IMG/VR virus record: IMGVR_UViG_3300050015_000298
Location: 1-33,694 of that record
DNA length: 33,694 nt
Source of the DNA: a virus
Reading direction: 5' to 3' (one strand)
Position numbers and translations under genes: made by a program
Notes under the pieces: generated by a model
What the model was told of the DNA's origin: nothing
The model's database searches: none
What the model saw: only the letters and a program-made list of their open reading frames with translations
Shown here: positions 22,417-29,930 of the stretch, one piece after another
How the letters are laid out: every line of letters starts with the position of its first letter
How positions within the stretch are numbered: the stretch's first letter is position 1

Positions 22417-23376
22417 TTATAAACTATTTAATTTCGTCCTTGTGGCGAGGGCGACCAGTTTCCCGCCATTCCAAGTTAATACTATCGGGTTTGCCACCTT
22501 GTATGCCCACTGAAACTTGCTAACAGCTATTTTCGTCAAAGGTCCGTAATATCCGGTATCTAGCCCTACACTCAAAAATCCTAATTTTATTAGCTTCTGC
22601 TGTAAATATTTCACCTCTATATCTTTCATCCCCAGAGAAAGATCTTTAGTAATCGGTGGGATATTTGTCGGTTGGATAGTTTTCGGTTGCACAACTATTT
22701 TCATTAACCAGGGCATTGAATAAGTCAGAGGATTTTTAACTAGTCCACCGTTGTAAGTATCAAAAACATAAACAAATTGGTCATCTATTTTATAAACTAC
22801 CGTGGCATGTTCACAGTTACACATCCCGGAACTGTAGCTAGTCGCTCTTTGCAACGGCGCCTGTCTCAACTGAATCTTGAGAAAGTTTAAATCTGGATGG
22901 CAGTCTCCGGTGTTTGCCCATTCGTACTTTACCTCCCAATTAACCTTAGCTAAGTTTTGAAGAGCCTTATCTTTTAGGGCTTGTGGAATTTCTTTATAGT
23001 ATTCTTCCGGGGTCATATCGGCAGAGAACGGATAATCTTCTTCTAGAAGCCAACCATCATGAGTAATTGAGTAAAGTACGTCCGTAAGTTGCGCTCCCTG
23101 CGGAGTAGTCCCGCACATTTTTGCCGTAAACCTGTCGCTTAAGTTCACCTCAATCCCTGTCTGTTGTTTTATTTGGAACTCGATAGTATTGAGAGCCGAA
23201 AAAGTAGCACAAGCTTGAGTGGCTGTCTTATTTTTTTGCTGAGCTTCGTACGTAGGTATAAATGGTGTCCAGTCAGGACAATTGTCTTTCCAAACTATAC
23301 CGGTATCACCGGATGTTCTCCAGTCGGTAGGTTTGATGATGGGTTTTAATACGCCCGTGTTAACTTGATTTTTCAT
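22417..23376 (-). CDS. Endolysin candidate: papain-like cysteine peptidase plus peptidoglycan-binding domain, 319 aa
   Basis: Residues 15-235 look like a papain-fold (C1-like) peptidase. TQACATFSALNTIE carries the likely nucleophile C56 in the position of papain's CWAFSA..E. CNCEHATVVYKI gives H190, and YVFDTYNGG gives N209, so the Cys-His-Asn order is kept. Residues 247-295 are a PG_binding_1 domain (DLSLGMKDIEVKYLQQKLIK, then LGFLSVGLDTGYYGPLTK). The combination with the following holin-like genes makes a cell-wall-cutting endolysin the best guess. A papain-like fold is uncommon for endolysins, which are more often CHAP or NlpC/P60. No signal peptide is seen, so export would need the holin. 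Confidence 0.7.
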   Translation of the reverse strand: MKNQVNTGVLKPIIKPTDWRTSGDTGIVWKDNCPDWTPFIPTYEAQQKNKTATQACATFSALNTIEFQIKQQTGIEVNLSDRFTAKMCGTTPQGAQLTDVLYSITHDGWLLEEDYPFSADMTPEEYYKEIPQALKDKALQNLAKVNWEVKYEWANTGDCHPDLNFLKIQLRQAPLQRATSYSSGMCNCEHATVVYKIDDQFVYVFDTYNGGLVKNPLTYSMPWLMKIVVQPKTIQPTNIPPITKDLSLGMKDIEVKYLQQKLIKLGFLSVGLDTGYYGPLTKIAVSKFQWAYKVANPIVLTWNGGKLVALATRTKLNSL

Positions 23377-23397
23377 ATATTAACATCTGTTAATTGT

Positions 23398-23465
23398 AAA
23401 AAATAGGGTAGGCCACTAGGCGACATTTGACTTGTTGGTCTTAGTCGTGGTCTCGCAACCTACCC
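23398..23465 (-). terminator. Terminator-like structure after the two-gene cassette
   Basis: GGGTAGG (23406-23412) pairs with CCTACCC (23459-23465). Inner pairing of CCAC (23413-23416) with GTGG (23447-23450) and of GAC with GTC extends the stem. On the - strand the stem is followed by TATTTTTT. It ends the cassette holding the HNH-like and Cys-rich genes and precedes the endolysin gene. Confidence 0.55.
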
Positions 23466-23477
23466 ATTACTGAGATA

Positions 23478-23672
23478 CTATGTGATGATACCTTTCCAGA
23501 AAGTCCTCTTAAGGGCTTCCAGAGCTTCGTGGGGCGTCATATTGCCAAATAGGCGGTGATACAGCTCGTGCATCTTCTCGTCCACCCAGACGATGTTGTG
23601 CTTACGACTGTGCCGTCTTCGGCTTCTAGGAATAACGTGATGTTTGTTCATACCATTCCTTCTATGGCACAT
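23478..23672 (-). CDS. Small HNH-like (His-Me finger) protein, 64 aa
   Basis: A 64-residue basic protein: MNKHHVIPRSRRRHSRKHNI, then VWVDEKMHELYHRLFGNMTPHEALEAL. The pattern HHxIPRSR...N-I-V...H-x-x-Y-H-x-L-F-G-N-x-T-P-x-E matches a short HNH-like family, with the central histidine pair, the Asn and a late His in place. At this length it lacks extra DNA-binding parts and may bind or nick DNA only with partners. The start is set by a strong AAAGGAG SD 8 bases upstream, unlike most late genes here. The DNA is clearly more GC-rich than its neighbours. Confidence 0.7.
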   Translation of the reverse strand: MCHRRNGMNKHHVIPRSRRRHSRKHNIVWVDEKMHELYHRLFGNMTPHEALEALKRTFWKGIIT

Positions 23673-23685
23673 TGGCTTACTCCTT

Positions 23686-23886
23686 TCAGCTTTGCCTGTG
23701 TTCCATAGCTTCCGCCACAGTATCCTCTGTCACCATTCTGCTTGCAATTTGGTGCAGGTCTCTGTTGGGGCAGTTCTGGAAGTCACAGTAGCAAAGTCCA
23801 TACTCGCCCCGCTGGTCGCAGGTTTTGACGTCACAAGCGACAAGTCCCAAATCGTGTTTTTGTCCGTCTGTCATTTCGCCTCGCAT
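23686..23886 (-). CDS. Cysteine-rich small protein, 66 aa
   Basis: A 66-residue protein with five cysteines: ACDVKTCDQRGEYGLCYCDF followed by QNCPNRD (C18, C23, C32, C34, C39), a likely zinc-binding core. The C-terminal half is helical (HQIASRMVTEDTVAEAMEH). A perfect AAAGGAG SD sits 6 bases before the ATG, directly after the 3' arm of a long leader hairpin. It pairs with the HNH-like gene in a GC-rich cassette. No family is recognised. Confidence 0.65.
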   Translation of the reverse strand: MRGEMTDGQKHDLGLVACDVKTCDQRGEYGLCYCDFQNCPNRDLHQIASRMVTEDTVAEAMEHRQS

Positions 23887-23899
23887 ATTAATCTCCTTT

Positions 23900-23999
23900 A
23901 GTTAGCGGTTAGTAGGGAAAGTGGATTCTGGCTAAATAGCATTGCAGACATCCACGAATCTATGCTGCCTTAACGCCTTTCCCCTATCAACCGCCAACT
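23900..23999 (-). ncRNA. Structured leader RNA of the two-gene cassette
   Basis: On the - strand a roughly 20-bp closing stem forms between 23976-23999 and 23900-23921, with AGTT/AACT, GCGGTT/AACCGC and AGGG-type blocks. The breaks in the + strand stem are mostly A-C pairs, which become G-U pairs on the - strand, so the RNA form is nearly continuous and belongs to the gene-coding strand. The inner part can form GTGGA/TCCAC, GATTC/GAATC and AGCAT/ATGCT stems that exclude each other in part. The SD AAAGGAG of the Cys-rich gene begins right after the stem. It may be a regulatory leader; a TATAAA-like -10 lies just upstream (23999-24004). Confidence 0.5.
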
Positions 24000-24009
24000 T
24001 TATAAAGAA

Positions 24010-24384
24010 CTAAAAATTCGTTGTATCAATCCCGTTCTTAATTGCTAATGCTATTAAAAGTTTCCATATTTTTCTTTCGTCTTGGTCGTGCAACGCTAAT
24101 TTGTCGCTGACATCTTTTATGGCAGTTGGTAGGTGATTTGAAACTTGCAACCTAATAAATTCCATATCTTTTTTTAATTCAGCTAAACACACGTCTTGCT
24201 GATTGTTTGTCTTACTTAAATCTTTTGCCACTTCGTCTGTGTCATCTTTTCTGTCCTCGTCTCTTATCACAAGTGTTTCTGCTTTTTTTTTGCTATTAAA
24301 ATAGAGGTAAGCGATAATCACCACTACAAAAAGTGATGAAATCCCATTCTGAAGAAGTATTTGCGTGAAGTCTATCTCTGCCAT
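24010..24384 (-). CDS. Membrane-anchored coiled-coil protein, BhlA/UviB-like holin candidate, 124 aa
   Basis: A 124-residue protein: a short N-terminal polar stretch, one membrane span (SSLFVVVIIAYLYF, about residues 16-29), then a basic stop (NSKKKAE) and a long charged helical tail (DEVAKDLSKTNNQQDVCLAE, then HDQDERKIWKLLIALAI). This plan fits BhlA/UviB-type holin-like proteins. Position near the endolysin supports lysis, but the cassette at 23390-24000 separates them. The ATG follows the previous stop by one base (TAAGATG). Confidence 0.55.
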   Translation of the reverse strand: MAEIDFTQILLQNGISSLFVVVIIAYLYFNSKKKAETLVIRDEDRKDDTDEVAKDLSKTNNQQDVCLAELKKDMEFIRLQVSNHLPTAIKDVSDKLALHDQDERKIWKLLIALAIKNGIDTTNF

Positions 24385-24385
24385 C

Positions 24386-24580
24386 TTACTCAGTAAATAA
24401 TGCCTTAATTCTATTTAATTTATCAATTTGACTCTGTGGAGGTGGTATTTTAGCAGTCAACATCATTTCAACCAATGTCGGGATGAAGGCCTGAGCATAA
24501 GTTATTTCCCCTTTGTCATCTGTCATAACCAACACTACGATATTTTTATCTTGAATTTTTATTAATGATTCTGTTTGCAT
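24386..24580 (-). CDS. Hypothetical protein, 64 aa
   Basis: A 64-residue protein with a beta-rich N-terminus (ESLIKIQDKNIVVLVMTDD) and a helical C-terminus (PQSQIDKLNRIKALFTE). It starts without an SD behind an A-rich leader and ends one base before the membrane-protein start, so it belongs to the late operon. No family is recognised. Confidence 0.6.
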   Translation of the reverse strand: MQTESLIKIQDKNIVVLVMTDDKGEITYAQAFIPTLVEMMLTAKIPPPQSQIDKLNRIKALFTE

Positions 24581-24596
24581 GTTTTTTTGTTTAATT

Positions 24597-25373
24597 TTAA
24601 CCTACAAAGCCTATTGCCGTGCTACTTGTTGCTACGGGCACAACTATATAATTACTGTTAATAGTGAAATTGCCCTTAGCATTTAATAATGTGTTAGAGA
24701 TACTGCCGATTTCTGCCCCACCAAAAACATTCGTACCATTTGGCAACGAACCTGTCTGGAAGTAACCATATAAATTCACTACTCCGTCGAAACCACCAAG
24801 TGCCCCACCAAAAATCTGTGCAAATATGTTAGCTGAAGCTCCTGAAACCGTTCCATTTGGAACAAAGTTTTGTAACTGGCCATAGACAGTAAGAACCCCG
24901 GTGAAATCTCCAAAACTGAATGATGGCGACGAGCCGCTCTCTACTGCTATACTATGGAAATTACCAGACAGTATCTGGTGCGAATTCCCACTCTGAACGT
25001 CTGTGAGCCCTGCAACCGAAGTATAATTCAAATATCCTCCTCCGCCGACATTACCATTTAGAGTCAAAGTACCTCCGATCACGCCGAGGGTTAAGCCAAA
25101 ATTGCTTGGCGAGCCACCAGCATAATTTACGTTGCCAGTGACATTAATCCCATTAACTCCAATATCGGTATATCCATCCCAACCACTATCACTGATGTCC
25201 AGGGAAGCTAAGGTCAACGCTCCTGTCGGGGCAATAGCGCATAGGTTCGTATTTGGAATAACGGTCGAGGTCATTATGACATCGTCGCCGTTTACCGGCA
25301 CCGTCAGTGTATCCCAGCTTAACGCATCGTTCCAATCGTTTGAATTGGCCCCTGTCCACGTTTTTGTTGGCAT
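24597..25373 (-). CDS. Beta-repeat virion surface protein, 258 aa
   Basis: A 258-residue, Gly/Asn/Ser/Thr-rich protein with few charges. The N-terminus (KTWTGANSNDWNDALSWD) is the W-TG..S.DW....NW pattern that begins many beta-helix or autotransporter-like surface proteins. The repeat body (LTLASLDISDSGWDGYTDIG, then INVTGNVNYAGG) fits a parallel beta-helix. It overlaps the stop of the collagen-like protein as TAATG, so the two are coupled and may form one appendage. Confidence 0.65.
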   Translation of the reverse strand: MPTKTWTGANSNDWNDALSWDTLTVPVNGDDVIMTSTVIPNTNLCAIAPTGALTLASLDISDSGWDGYTDIGVNGINVTGNVNYAGGSPSNFGLTLGVIGGTLTLNGNVGGGGYLNYTSVAGLTDVQSGNSHQILSGNFHSIAVESGSSPSFSFGDFTGVLTVYGQLQNFVPNGTVSGASANIFAQIFGGALGGFDGVVNLYGYFQTGSLPNGTNVFGGAEIGSISNTLLNAKGNFTINSNYIVVPVATSSTAIGFVG

Positions 25374-25873
25374 TATAAGGTGTAACTAATAGTAATCGTG
25401 AGTTTTGTCACTGTTCCAGACATTGCTGAGGAAACATAATGAAGTTCATTTCCAGCAGATAAGGTCCCTCCTGTAACGGTAAGTGTTGTTCTCGTAGTTG
25501 AAACAACCGTAGCGGCACATACATCCGAACAACTGGCTCCATTGGAGTCGCATTTGGTAAGCTTTATAGTAATCGATGTTCCGTCTTCGGCTCTCGCGCT
25601 TATCGCAGATATTGTAGCTCCAGCTGGAAATGATGTCACTAAAAAATCATCAGACGTTGTCGGATTACTTACTGGTATTGATAAGATTAGAGTGGGATTT
25701 GGTCCCGTCGGTCCTGTGGCTCCTGTTGGACCAGATGAGCCGGACGGTCCGGAAGCTCCCGCGGGTCCAGTGTATCCAGTAGGCCCTGTAAATCCTGTTG
25801 GACCGGTAGCTCCGGTGTATCCTGTTGACCCTCCACCTCCGGTACTCCCTGGCTTATTAGCTAAATATCCCAT
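25373..25873 (-). CDS. Collagen-like fibre protein, 166 aa
   Basis: A 166-residue protein in three parts: a short N-terminal docking motif ([15 protein letters not shown]), about 14 Gly-X-Y triplets ([16 protein letters not shown] and following), and a C-terminal beta-sandwich-like domain ([20 protein letters not shown]) that includes a [12 protein letters not shown] cluster. The motif MGYLAN is shared with the 418-aa collagen-like protein, suggesting the same attachment site. The C-terminal domain may start trimer formation or bind the cell. Confidence 0.8.
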   Translation of the reverse strand: MGYLANKPGSTGGGGSTGYTGATGPTGFTGPTGYTGPAGASGPSGSSGPTGATGPTGPNPTLILSIPVSNPTTSDDFLVTSFPAGATISAISARAEDGTSITIKLTKCDSNGASCSDVCAATVVSTTRTTLTVTGGTLSAGNELHYVSSAMSGTVTKLTITISYTL

Positions 25874-25882
25874 AGTTTTATA

Positions 25883-26488
25883 TTATTTATGTTTATTAAG
25901 AGGAATTTTTCCGATAACTTGTCTTTTGGCCTCAACCAGCAATCTAGGAAGTTCTGAAATTACCTGGTTTGCCTTAACGACAGTCTCTTCACTTTTCGAA
26001 ATTATTTCTGAAAACAATCTACTGATTTCCTTGGCAACCCCTTCAATACTGACTACGTTATTCTTGCTTACGTCAGTAACGTGAGCAACAACCTTGTCTA
26101 GCAATTCCGCCTTACCGGTTATTTTGTTGAAAATATCAGTTAAAAATAACACATCTGCGGTGAGATCTGCTTTTCTCTGGCATAATTCGAATACCTCTTT
26201 TTTGAAATTAGAGACCTCTACCTCGAGAATAGACCTATTTTTAGTTAGCTCGACAACCTCTTTTGATACTTTTTGGGACAACTCAGCATCCATCTCTTTT
26301 ATCCCGGATATTTTTCCAACTGCTTCTCTCATCCTATTCTCGATTTCAACATTGGACAAAGCCAGACCGCTGTTTTTCTTTTCCAATAATTCATTCTCGG
26401 ATTTTAGCGCAGCTATCGACGCCAAGAGGGCGTCACGCTGCTCGGCCCACGTTTCTAGTTGCTTTTGTTGCTCTGGGAGTTGTGCCAT
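25883..26488 (-). CDS. Long coiled-coil protein, 201 aa
   Basis: A 201-residue protein that is almost entirely heptad-repeat helix (LETWAEQRDALLASIAALKS through KEVFELCQRKADLTADVLFL and further). It has no catalytic motif. Location after the coat gene and before the collagen-like fibre suggests a fibre or whisker shaft, or an assembly chaperone. The start has no SD. Confidence 0.65.
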   Translation of the reverse strand: MAQLPEQQKQLETWAEQRDALLASIAALKSENELLEKKNSGLALSNVEIENRMREAVGKISGIKEMDAELSQKVSKEVVELTKNRSILEVEVSNFKKEVFELCQRKADLTADVLFLTDIFNKITGKAELLDKVVAHVTDVSKNNVVSIEGVAKEISRLFSEIISKSEETVVKANQVISELPRLLVEAKRQVIGKIPLNKHK

Positions 26489-26496
26489 TTTATTAT

Positions 26497-26826
26497 TTAA
26501 TATCTAATACTATAGTCGATTGAACCCTTAAAGGTGGACCCAGCTGAAAGTGTAAGAACCAAAGCCTCCCCCGGCTTGCACTGGAATCTTGGGACGCCTG
26601 GGTTGCCCGGTTCGTCTGTTAGTGTTATTCCTTGGCCAGCGTCTAGGTCGAACGAGCCCTTAGAAACCGCTCCACAACTCACTGTGAGTGTGCCGTTGAC
26701 ATCCAAGTCTCCCATAATTTCATGGACATAGATATATCCATTAGTTATGGCGGCTATAGCTGTATTGGCTCCCGGGACAGCTATTACCGGAATTGATATT
26801 TTGGCCGTGTGCGCGTCGTTTATCAT
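26497..26826 (-). CDS. Small beta-rich protein, possible head decoration, 109 aa
   Basis: A 109-residue protein with alternating strands (AKISIPVIAVPGANTAIAAI, then IYVHEIMGDLDVNGTLTVSC and LVLTLSAGSTFKGSIDYSI). It looks like a jelly-roll or beta-sandwich. It directly follows the major coat gene, where decoration or minor head proteins are common. No family is recognised. Confidence 0.6.
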   Translation of the reverse strand: MINDAHTAKISIPVIAVPGANTAIAAITNGYIYVHEIMGDLDVNGTLTVSCGAVSKGSFDLDAGQGITLTDEPGNPGVPRFQCKPGEALVLTLSAGSTFKGSIDYSIRY

Positions 26827-26851
26827 TTTATTTTTTATTTAATTAATTTAC

Positions 26852-26890
26852 CCATCCCTGTCCCCCCGATTTTGTATAGAGACAGGGTGG
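26852..26890 (-). terminator. Hairpin after the major coat protein gene
   Basis: CCATCCCTGTC (26852-26862) and GACAGGGTGG (26881-26890) form a 10-bp GC-rich stem with one bulge, 16 bases after the coat gene's stop. No T-run follows on the - strand, so it may be an mRNA-stabilising hairpin or a partial terminator that sets coat protein above downstream genes. Confidence 0.5.
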
Positions 26891-26905
26891 ATAGACTAGT
26901 TTAGA

Positions 26906-27937
26906 CTATGACCCAGCACCTGTGGACCACATCCAGCCCCTGAGGTCGGATGCACCCATTTGTGCCAAAGAGTTGAAGTTCAACACTAAATCTTGGTTAC
27001 CCAATAGATCAACAACAGCAGGTTCTGCCCTTGTTGGTAAGGCTTCGATGTACAAGAAACCAAAATCTTGGTTCATCATATTCGAATCCATCATACCCCA
27101 CATCAAACCATTCATGGCCAAATTCTCGTATGGAGACAATTCGACTACCTTGAATGTATCTGTAGCTGGAGCGTTATTGAATAAGTTTGTTTGCTGAGGA
27201 GCTAATCCTTTATCGATAGTTCCCTTGATTGTCTTAGCAAACTGTGCAGTTGTTGAACCTCTGCGACAAACCAAAGTATCCAATTCAGAAATCAATGGAT
27301 TTCCTCTTCCATCTTTTTTAACCGACTGTTGTCTCCTTGCGGCTAACAAAGCAGAGTAAGTAAATTGTGGATTGGTTGTTGCGCCATCAACAATAATGTT
27401 TGACCAGGCTGCACCTCCGTCTTCTCGAGGGTGAGTCGCTGACCAATATTGTACAGCATCGGCACCAATTGTTGAAATTGGAGTAGGTGTTCCTACTGCA
27501 TTGATAGGTACCCATGTGAACGATGTTGCTGTTCCTTGAGCTAACAAAGACTGAGCAAGATAGTTTTTTGCATGCTCAATCGCATTTTTTCCTTCGAGAA
27601 CTTTCTGTTTGACTGAGCTCTTTATTTTAGCGGCTGCCGATTCAAACAAGAAGAAGTTCGATTGGAATGTCAAACGTACCTTTTTGGTAAAGTGCATTTG
27701 GACATAATTTTTCGAGAAACCTTGTATTGGGGCATCAGAAACTCCGATACCTCCATCTGGGATTATTTCAGCCATTCCCAATCCTGTTACTCCAATATCT
27801 GTATAAATTCTTTCGTTGTTATCCACTTTATACATAAAGTCGAGATACTCGGCTTTTACTGTTGGGGAAACTTTGGGAGCAATGTGCTTCAACACATTGT
27901 TTACGATGACCGCATAATCATTAATTGTTCCGAACAT
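26906..27937 (-). CDS. Major capsid protein, Mu gpT/HK97-type, 343 aa
   Basis: A 343-residue coat protein. The N-terminal arm is helical (FGTINDYAVIVNNVLKHIAP), followed by the long E-loop-like strands (GFSKNYVQMHFTKKVRLTF), a spine helix (AAAKIKSSVKQKVLEGKNAI) and the P-domain segments (PQFTYSALLAARRQQSVKKD). The tail reads QDFGFLYIEALPTRAEPAVV. The pattern fits Mu gpT-like major head subunits, which share the HK97 fold. Order (portal, scaffold, decoration, coat) is the usual head module. The start lacks an SD but has an AAAAAC leader before ATG. Confidence 0.75.
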   Translation of the reverse strand: MFGTINDYAVIVNNVLKHIAPKVSPTVKAEYLDFMYKVDNNERIYTDIGVTGLGMAEIIPDGGIGVSDAPIQGFSKNYVQMHFTKKVRLTFQSNFFLFESAAAKIKSSVKQKVLEGKNAIEHAKNYLAQSLLAQGTATSFTWVPINAVGTPTPISTIGADAVQYWSATHPREDGGAAWSNIIVDGATTNPQFTYSALLAARRQQSVKKDGRGNPLISELDTLVCRRGSTTAQFAKTIKGTIDKGLAPQQTNLFNNAPATDTFKVVELSPYENLAMNGLMWGMMDSNMMNQDFGFLYIEALPTRAEPAVVDLLGNQDLVLNFNSLAQMGASDLRGWMWSTGAGS

Positions 27938-27961
27938 GTTTTTGTGTTTATTTAATAATGA

Positions 27962-28372
27962 TTATATAAATGAGACGATTATTTTCTTGTCTGCGGCTGC
28001 ACCGTATACTCCGACTTGTTTAACAACTCCTACGGCGCTTGTGGTGCCGGTGTTGTTAATAGTATGTGCATTAGCTCCGATGATCATAGCTTGACCGTTA
28101 TGTGTAGCATCGGAGTTGTTTGTTGAATCTACAACAAAAGTATCGTTCTTTCCTGGGACGATGATTGGTACTATTGTCAAGGCTTCTGCGGCCGCAATCG
28201 TTTGGTTACAAATGCCACAAATTGTAGCAATTGTTGAACTGGAAGTTGCGTCAACAGCCAGACCTGCTGTTAGGTCCATTATATAGCCTTTAGTAGTAAC
28301 AACGCTGGCACCCTTATTCTCTTCCTTGAGAAGTCTGGTGTTCTTCACAACAGCTTGTAATACTTCTGACAT
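27962..28372 (-). CDS. Probable head decoration/stabilisation protein, 136 aa
   Basis: A 136-residue, Ala/Thr/Val/Asn-rich beta protein (GYIMDLTAGLAVDATSSSTI, then ALTIVPIIVPGKNDTFVVDS). It is encoded between the scaffold and major coat genes, where capsid-stabilising proteins usually sit. Composition and length fit decoration proteins such as the DUF2190 type, but the match is by pattern and context. Confidence 0.6.
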   Translation of the reverse strand: MSEVLQAVVKNTRLLKEENKGASVVTTKGYIMDLTAGLAVDATSSSTIATICGICNQTIAAAEALTIVPIIVPGKNDTFVVDSTNNSDATHNGQAMIIGANAHTINNTGTTSAVGVVKQVGVYGAAADKKIIVSFI

Positions 28373-28400
28373 TTTTTTTATTATTATTTAGAGCAGTATC

Positions 28401-29333
28401 CTACTCTGACATAAGTTCGATGGCTTTCTCCTCTGACATCCCAGTAGCGACGAGTTCTTTTATAGAAGCGGCTACTTCTGGGGAGACTTCAGTTTTTGCA
28501 ATAGTCCCGCCCGGGAACTGCATTGCATTAACTTTCTCCTGAACATTTGCACCCTTCAAAACTCTCTCTTGGATAGTCTCCGATGGTTTAAACATGCTTT
28601 CACGAGCGAGTTCTAGAACAGTCATTAATTCTTTACCACTTTTGTTTTGCCAATTATAGTTAGAATCAACGAAGTCAAAGAAAACCTCCCTGGTGTCTTC
28701 ATCCTTAAATTCAACGTGTCTATCAACGAATTTATCTAAGGTGCTCTTAACTTCCCCGGCTAAGCGTTCTTTTTGGACCATCTCTGCGATGTCCTCCTTA
28801 GTCGCTCCTCCAAGTTGTTTAAGACGTTCCCTGTCAGCTTTTAAAAGTTCATCTTCTTCTGCCTTTCCGGCTACCACTTCACTCTTTTGATCGAGTGGGT
28901 TAATAAATTTATCAGTTCCATTAAGGTTTTTTAATTGACCCCTGGTCTCCTTAATTTCCTCTGATAATTGTTTACGTTGCTCGTCCGTAACAGCGGCTTT
29001 TCTTTTCTTCACCAAATCCATGAGTTCGACTCTTTTTTCATAAACTTCGTCTGATTCGAACTTTCCTTTTTTGTCAGGTTTTCCCGGGGTTGGTAGTTTA
29101 AATTCTTCCACTGTTTTCTTACCAGCATCGTCAACTGGAGGGGTGCTGTTGTCCTCCGCCTTAGGAGCCTCCGGAGCGACCTCCTTCTTCTCTTCGGGCT
29201 TGACTTCCTCTTTTGGAGAAAGTTCTTTACCAGCTTGGACAGACTTTATCGATTCCGCCAAACTTTTATCAAGTTCAGCATCCTCGGCTACATCTGGCTT
29301 TATCACCTCTTCTTGTTTTGTTGGTTCATCCAT
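28401..29333 (-). CDS. Probable scaffolding protein, 310 aa
   Basis: A 310-residue, highly acidic and Lys/Glu/Pro-rich protein. Residues 1-100 look disordered (KEEVKPEEKKEVAPEAPKAE). The middle forms long coiled coils (ELMDLVKKRKAAVTDEQRKQ, then KADRERLKQLGG), and the C-terminal end is a compact helical domain (VAASIKELVATGMSEEKAIE). This plan, right before the coat genes, is typical of capsid scaffolds. It has its own putative promoter (29382-29410) and the repeated 43-bp leader with an AAGGCGG SD, so it may be strongly expressed. Confidence 0.7.
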   Translation of the reverse strand: MDEPTKQEEVIKPDVAEDAELDKSLAESIKSVQAGKELSPKEEVKPEEKKEVAPEAPKAEDNSTPPVDDAGKKTVEEFKLPTPGKPDKKGKFESDEVYEKRVELMDLVKKRKAAVTDEQRKQLSEEIKETRGQLKNLNGTDKFINPLDQKSEVVAGKAEEDELLKADRERLKQLGGATKEDIAEMVQKERLAGEVKSTLDKFVDRHVEFKDEDTREVFFDFVDSNYNWQNKSGKELMTVLELARESMFKPSETIQERVLKGANVQEKVNAMQFPGGTIAKTEVSPEVAASIKELVATGMSEEKAIELMSE

Positions 29334-29371
29334 ATATTTACCGCCTTAACGTGGCTTGGACACGATGGTTT
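29329..29371 (-). repeat. 43-bp direct repeat, copy 1 (leader of scaffold gene)
   Basis: Identical over 43 bases to 29926-29968. It spans the leader and the start codon of the scaffold gene (CAT at 29331-29333). On the - strand it reads an imperfect CGTG/CACG hairpin followed by the SD AAGGCGG and then ATG. Confidence 0.85.
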
Positions 29372-29381
29372 TACTATCTTA

Positions 29382-29410
29382 ATTATATAATGTCCTAAAA
29401 AAACTTGCAA
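29382..29410 (-). promoter_or_regulatory. Putative sigma70-type promoter of the scaffold/coat genes
   Basis: On the - strand TTGCAA (+ strand 29405-29410) is followed after 17 bases by TATAAT (29382-29387). The -35 matches 4 of 6 and the -10 matches 6 of 6. It lies in the gap upstream of the 43-bp leader and would start a transcript near 29375. Confidence 0.5.
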
Positions 29411-29411
29411 A

Positions 29412-29930
29412 CTATCTATCGTCAAAGTTACAAAACCTCGGGATCCTTTCTAACTTCATTCTTAACGTGTCTAGGTTTACTGACCCTTCGTTCAAAAAAG
29501 ATATAGCATGCTTTTGGAAATCACCTTCTAAGGAGTTGTTAGACTCTCCCACAGATTTAGAATATTTTATTGGGACAATTACCAAATAAACCTCCATCCC
29601 CACTGCCTTGTAGAACAGAAAATTGTCTAATGGCTTAAATACTTTGTTGAATACTGATAATATATCCTCTCTATCTACTGGAGCCCCGCATGTCTTTTCA
29701 AACCCTGGGGCAACGACGCCCTTGTAGAAATAATCTTCTTGTGGGACTTCCTTACCAGAAGAATTTATTAGAACTATTCTCTTTGATGTATTCGGGGTTG
29801 TTTTTGCAACAAATACCGGGTCTTTTTTATCAACGCTGTCCGATGACCCCTTACAGAATCTCATATGCGCCCCTAAATTTGTACACTCTTTACCGCACTT
29901 CTCGCACTTAACTTTTGGCTTTGTTTCCAT
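29412..29930 (-). CDS. Zinc-finger protein in head module, 172 aa
   Basis: A 172-residue protein. Residues 9-26 are a zinc finger (CEKCGKECTNLGAHMRFC, a C-C-H-C arrangement). A short loop and then a mixed alpha/beta domain follow (KRIVLINSSGKEVPQEDYFY, then PVDREDILSVFNKVFKPLDN). No family is recognised. Its leader and start are a perfect copy of the scaffold gene's 43-bp leader, so the two may be controlled together. It could bind DNA or the portal, but this is a guess. Confidence 0.6.
   Translation of the reverse strand: METKPKVKCEKCGKECTNLGAHMRFCKGSSDSVDKKDPVFVAKTTPNTSKRIVLINSSGKEVPQEDYFYKGVVAPGFEKTCGAPVDREDILSVFNKVFKPLDNFLFYKAVGMEVYLVIVPIKYSKSVGESNNSLEGDFQKHAISFLNEGSVNLDTLRMKLERIPRFCNFDDR

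Noticed and set aside
23478-24000. IscB-type HNH protein with guide-like RNA (HEARO)
   Set aside because: A structured RNA next to an HNH-like gene is suggestive, but the protein has only 64 residues with no RuvC parts, and the RNA is a leader rather than a long guide scaffold.
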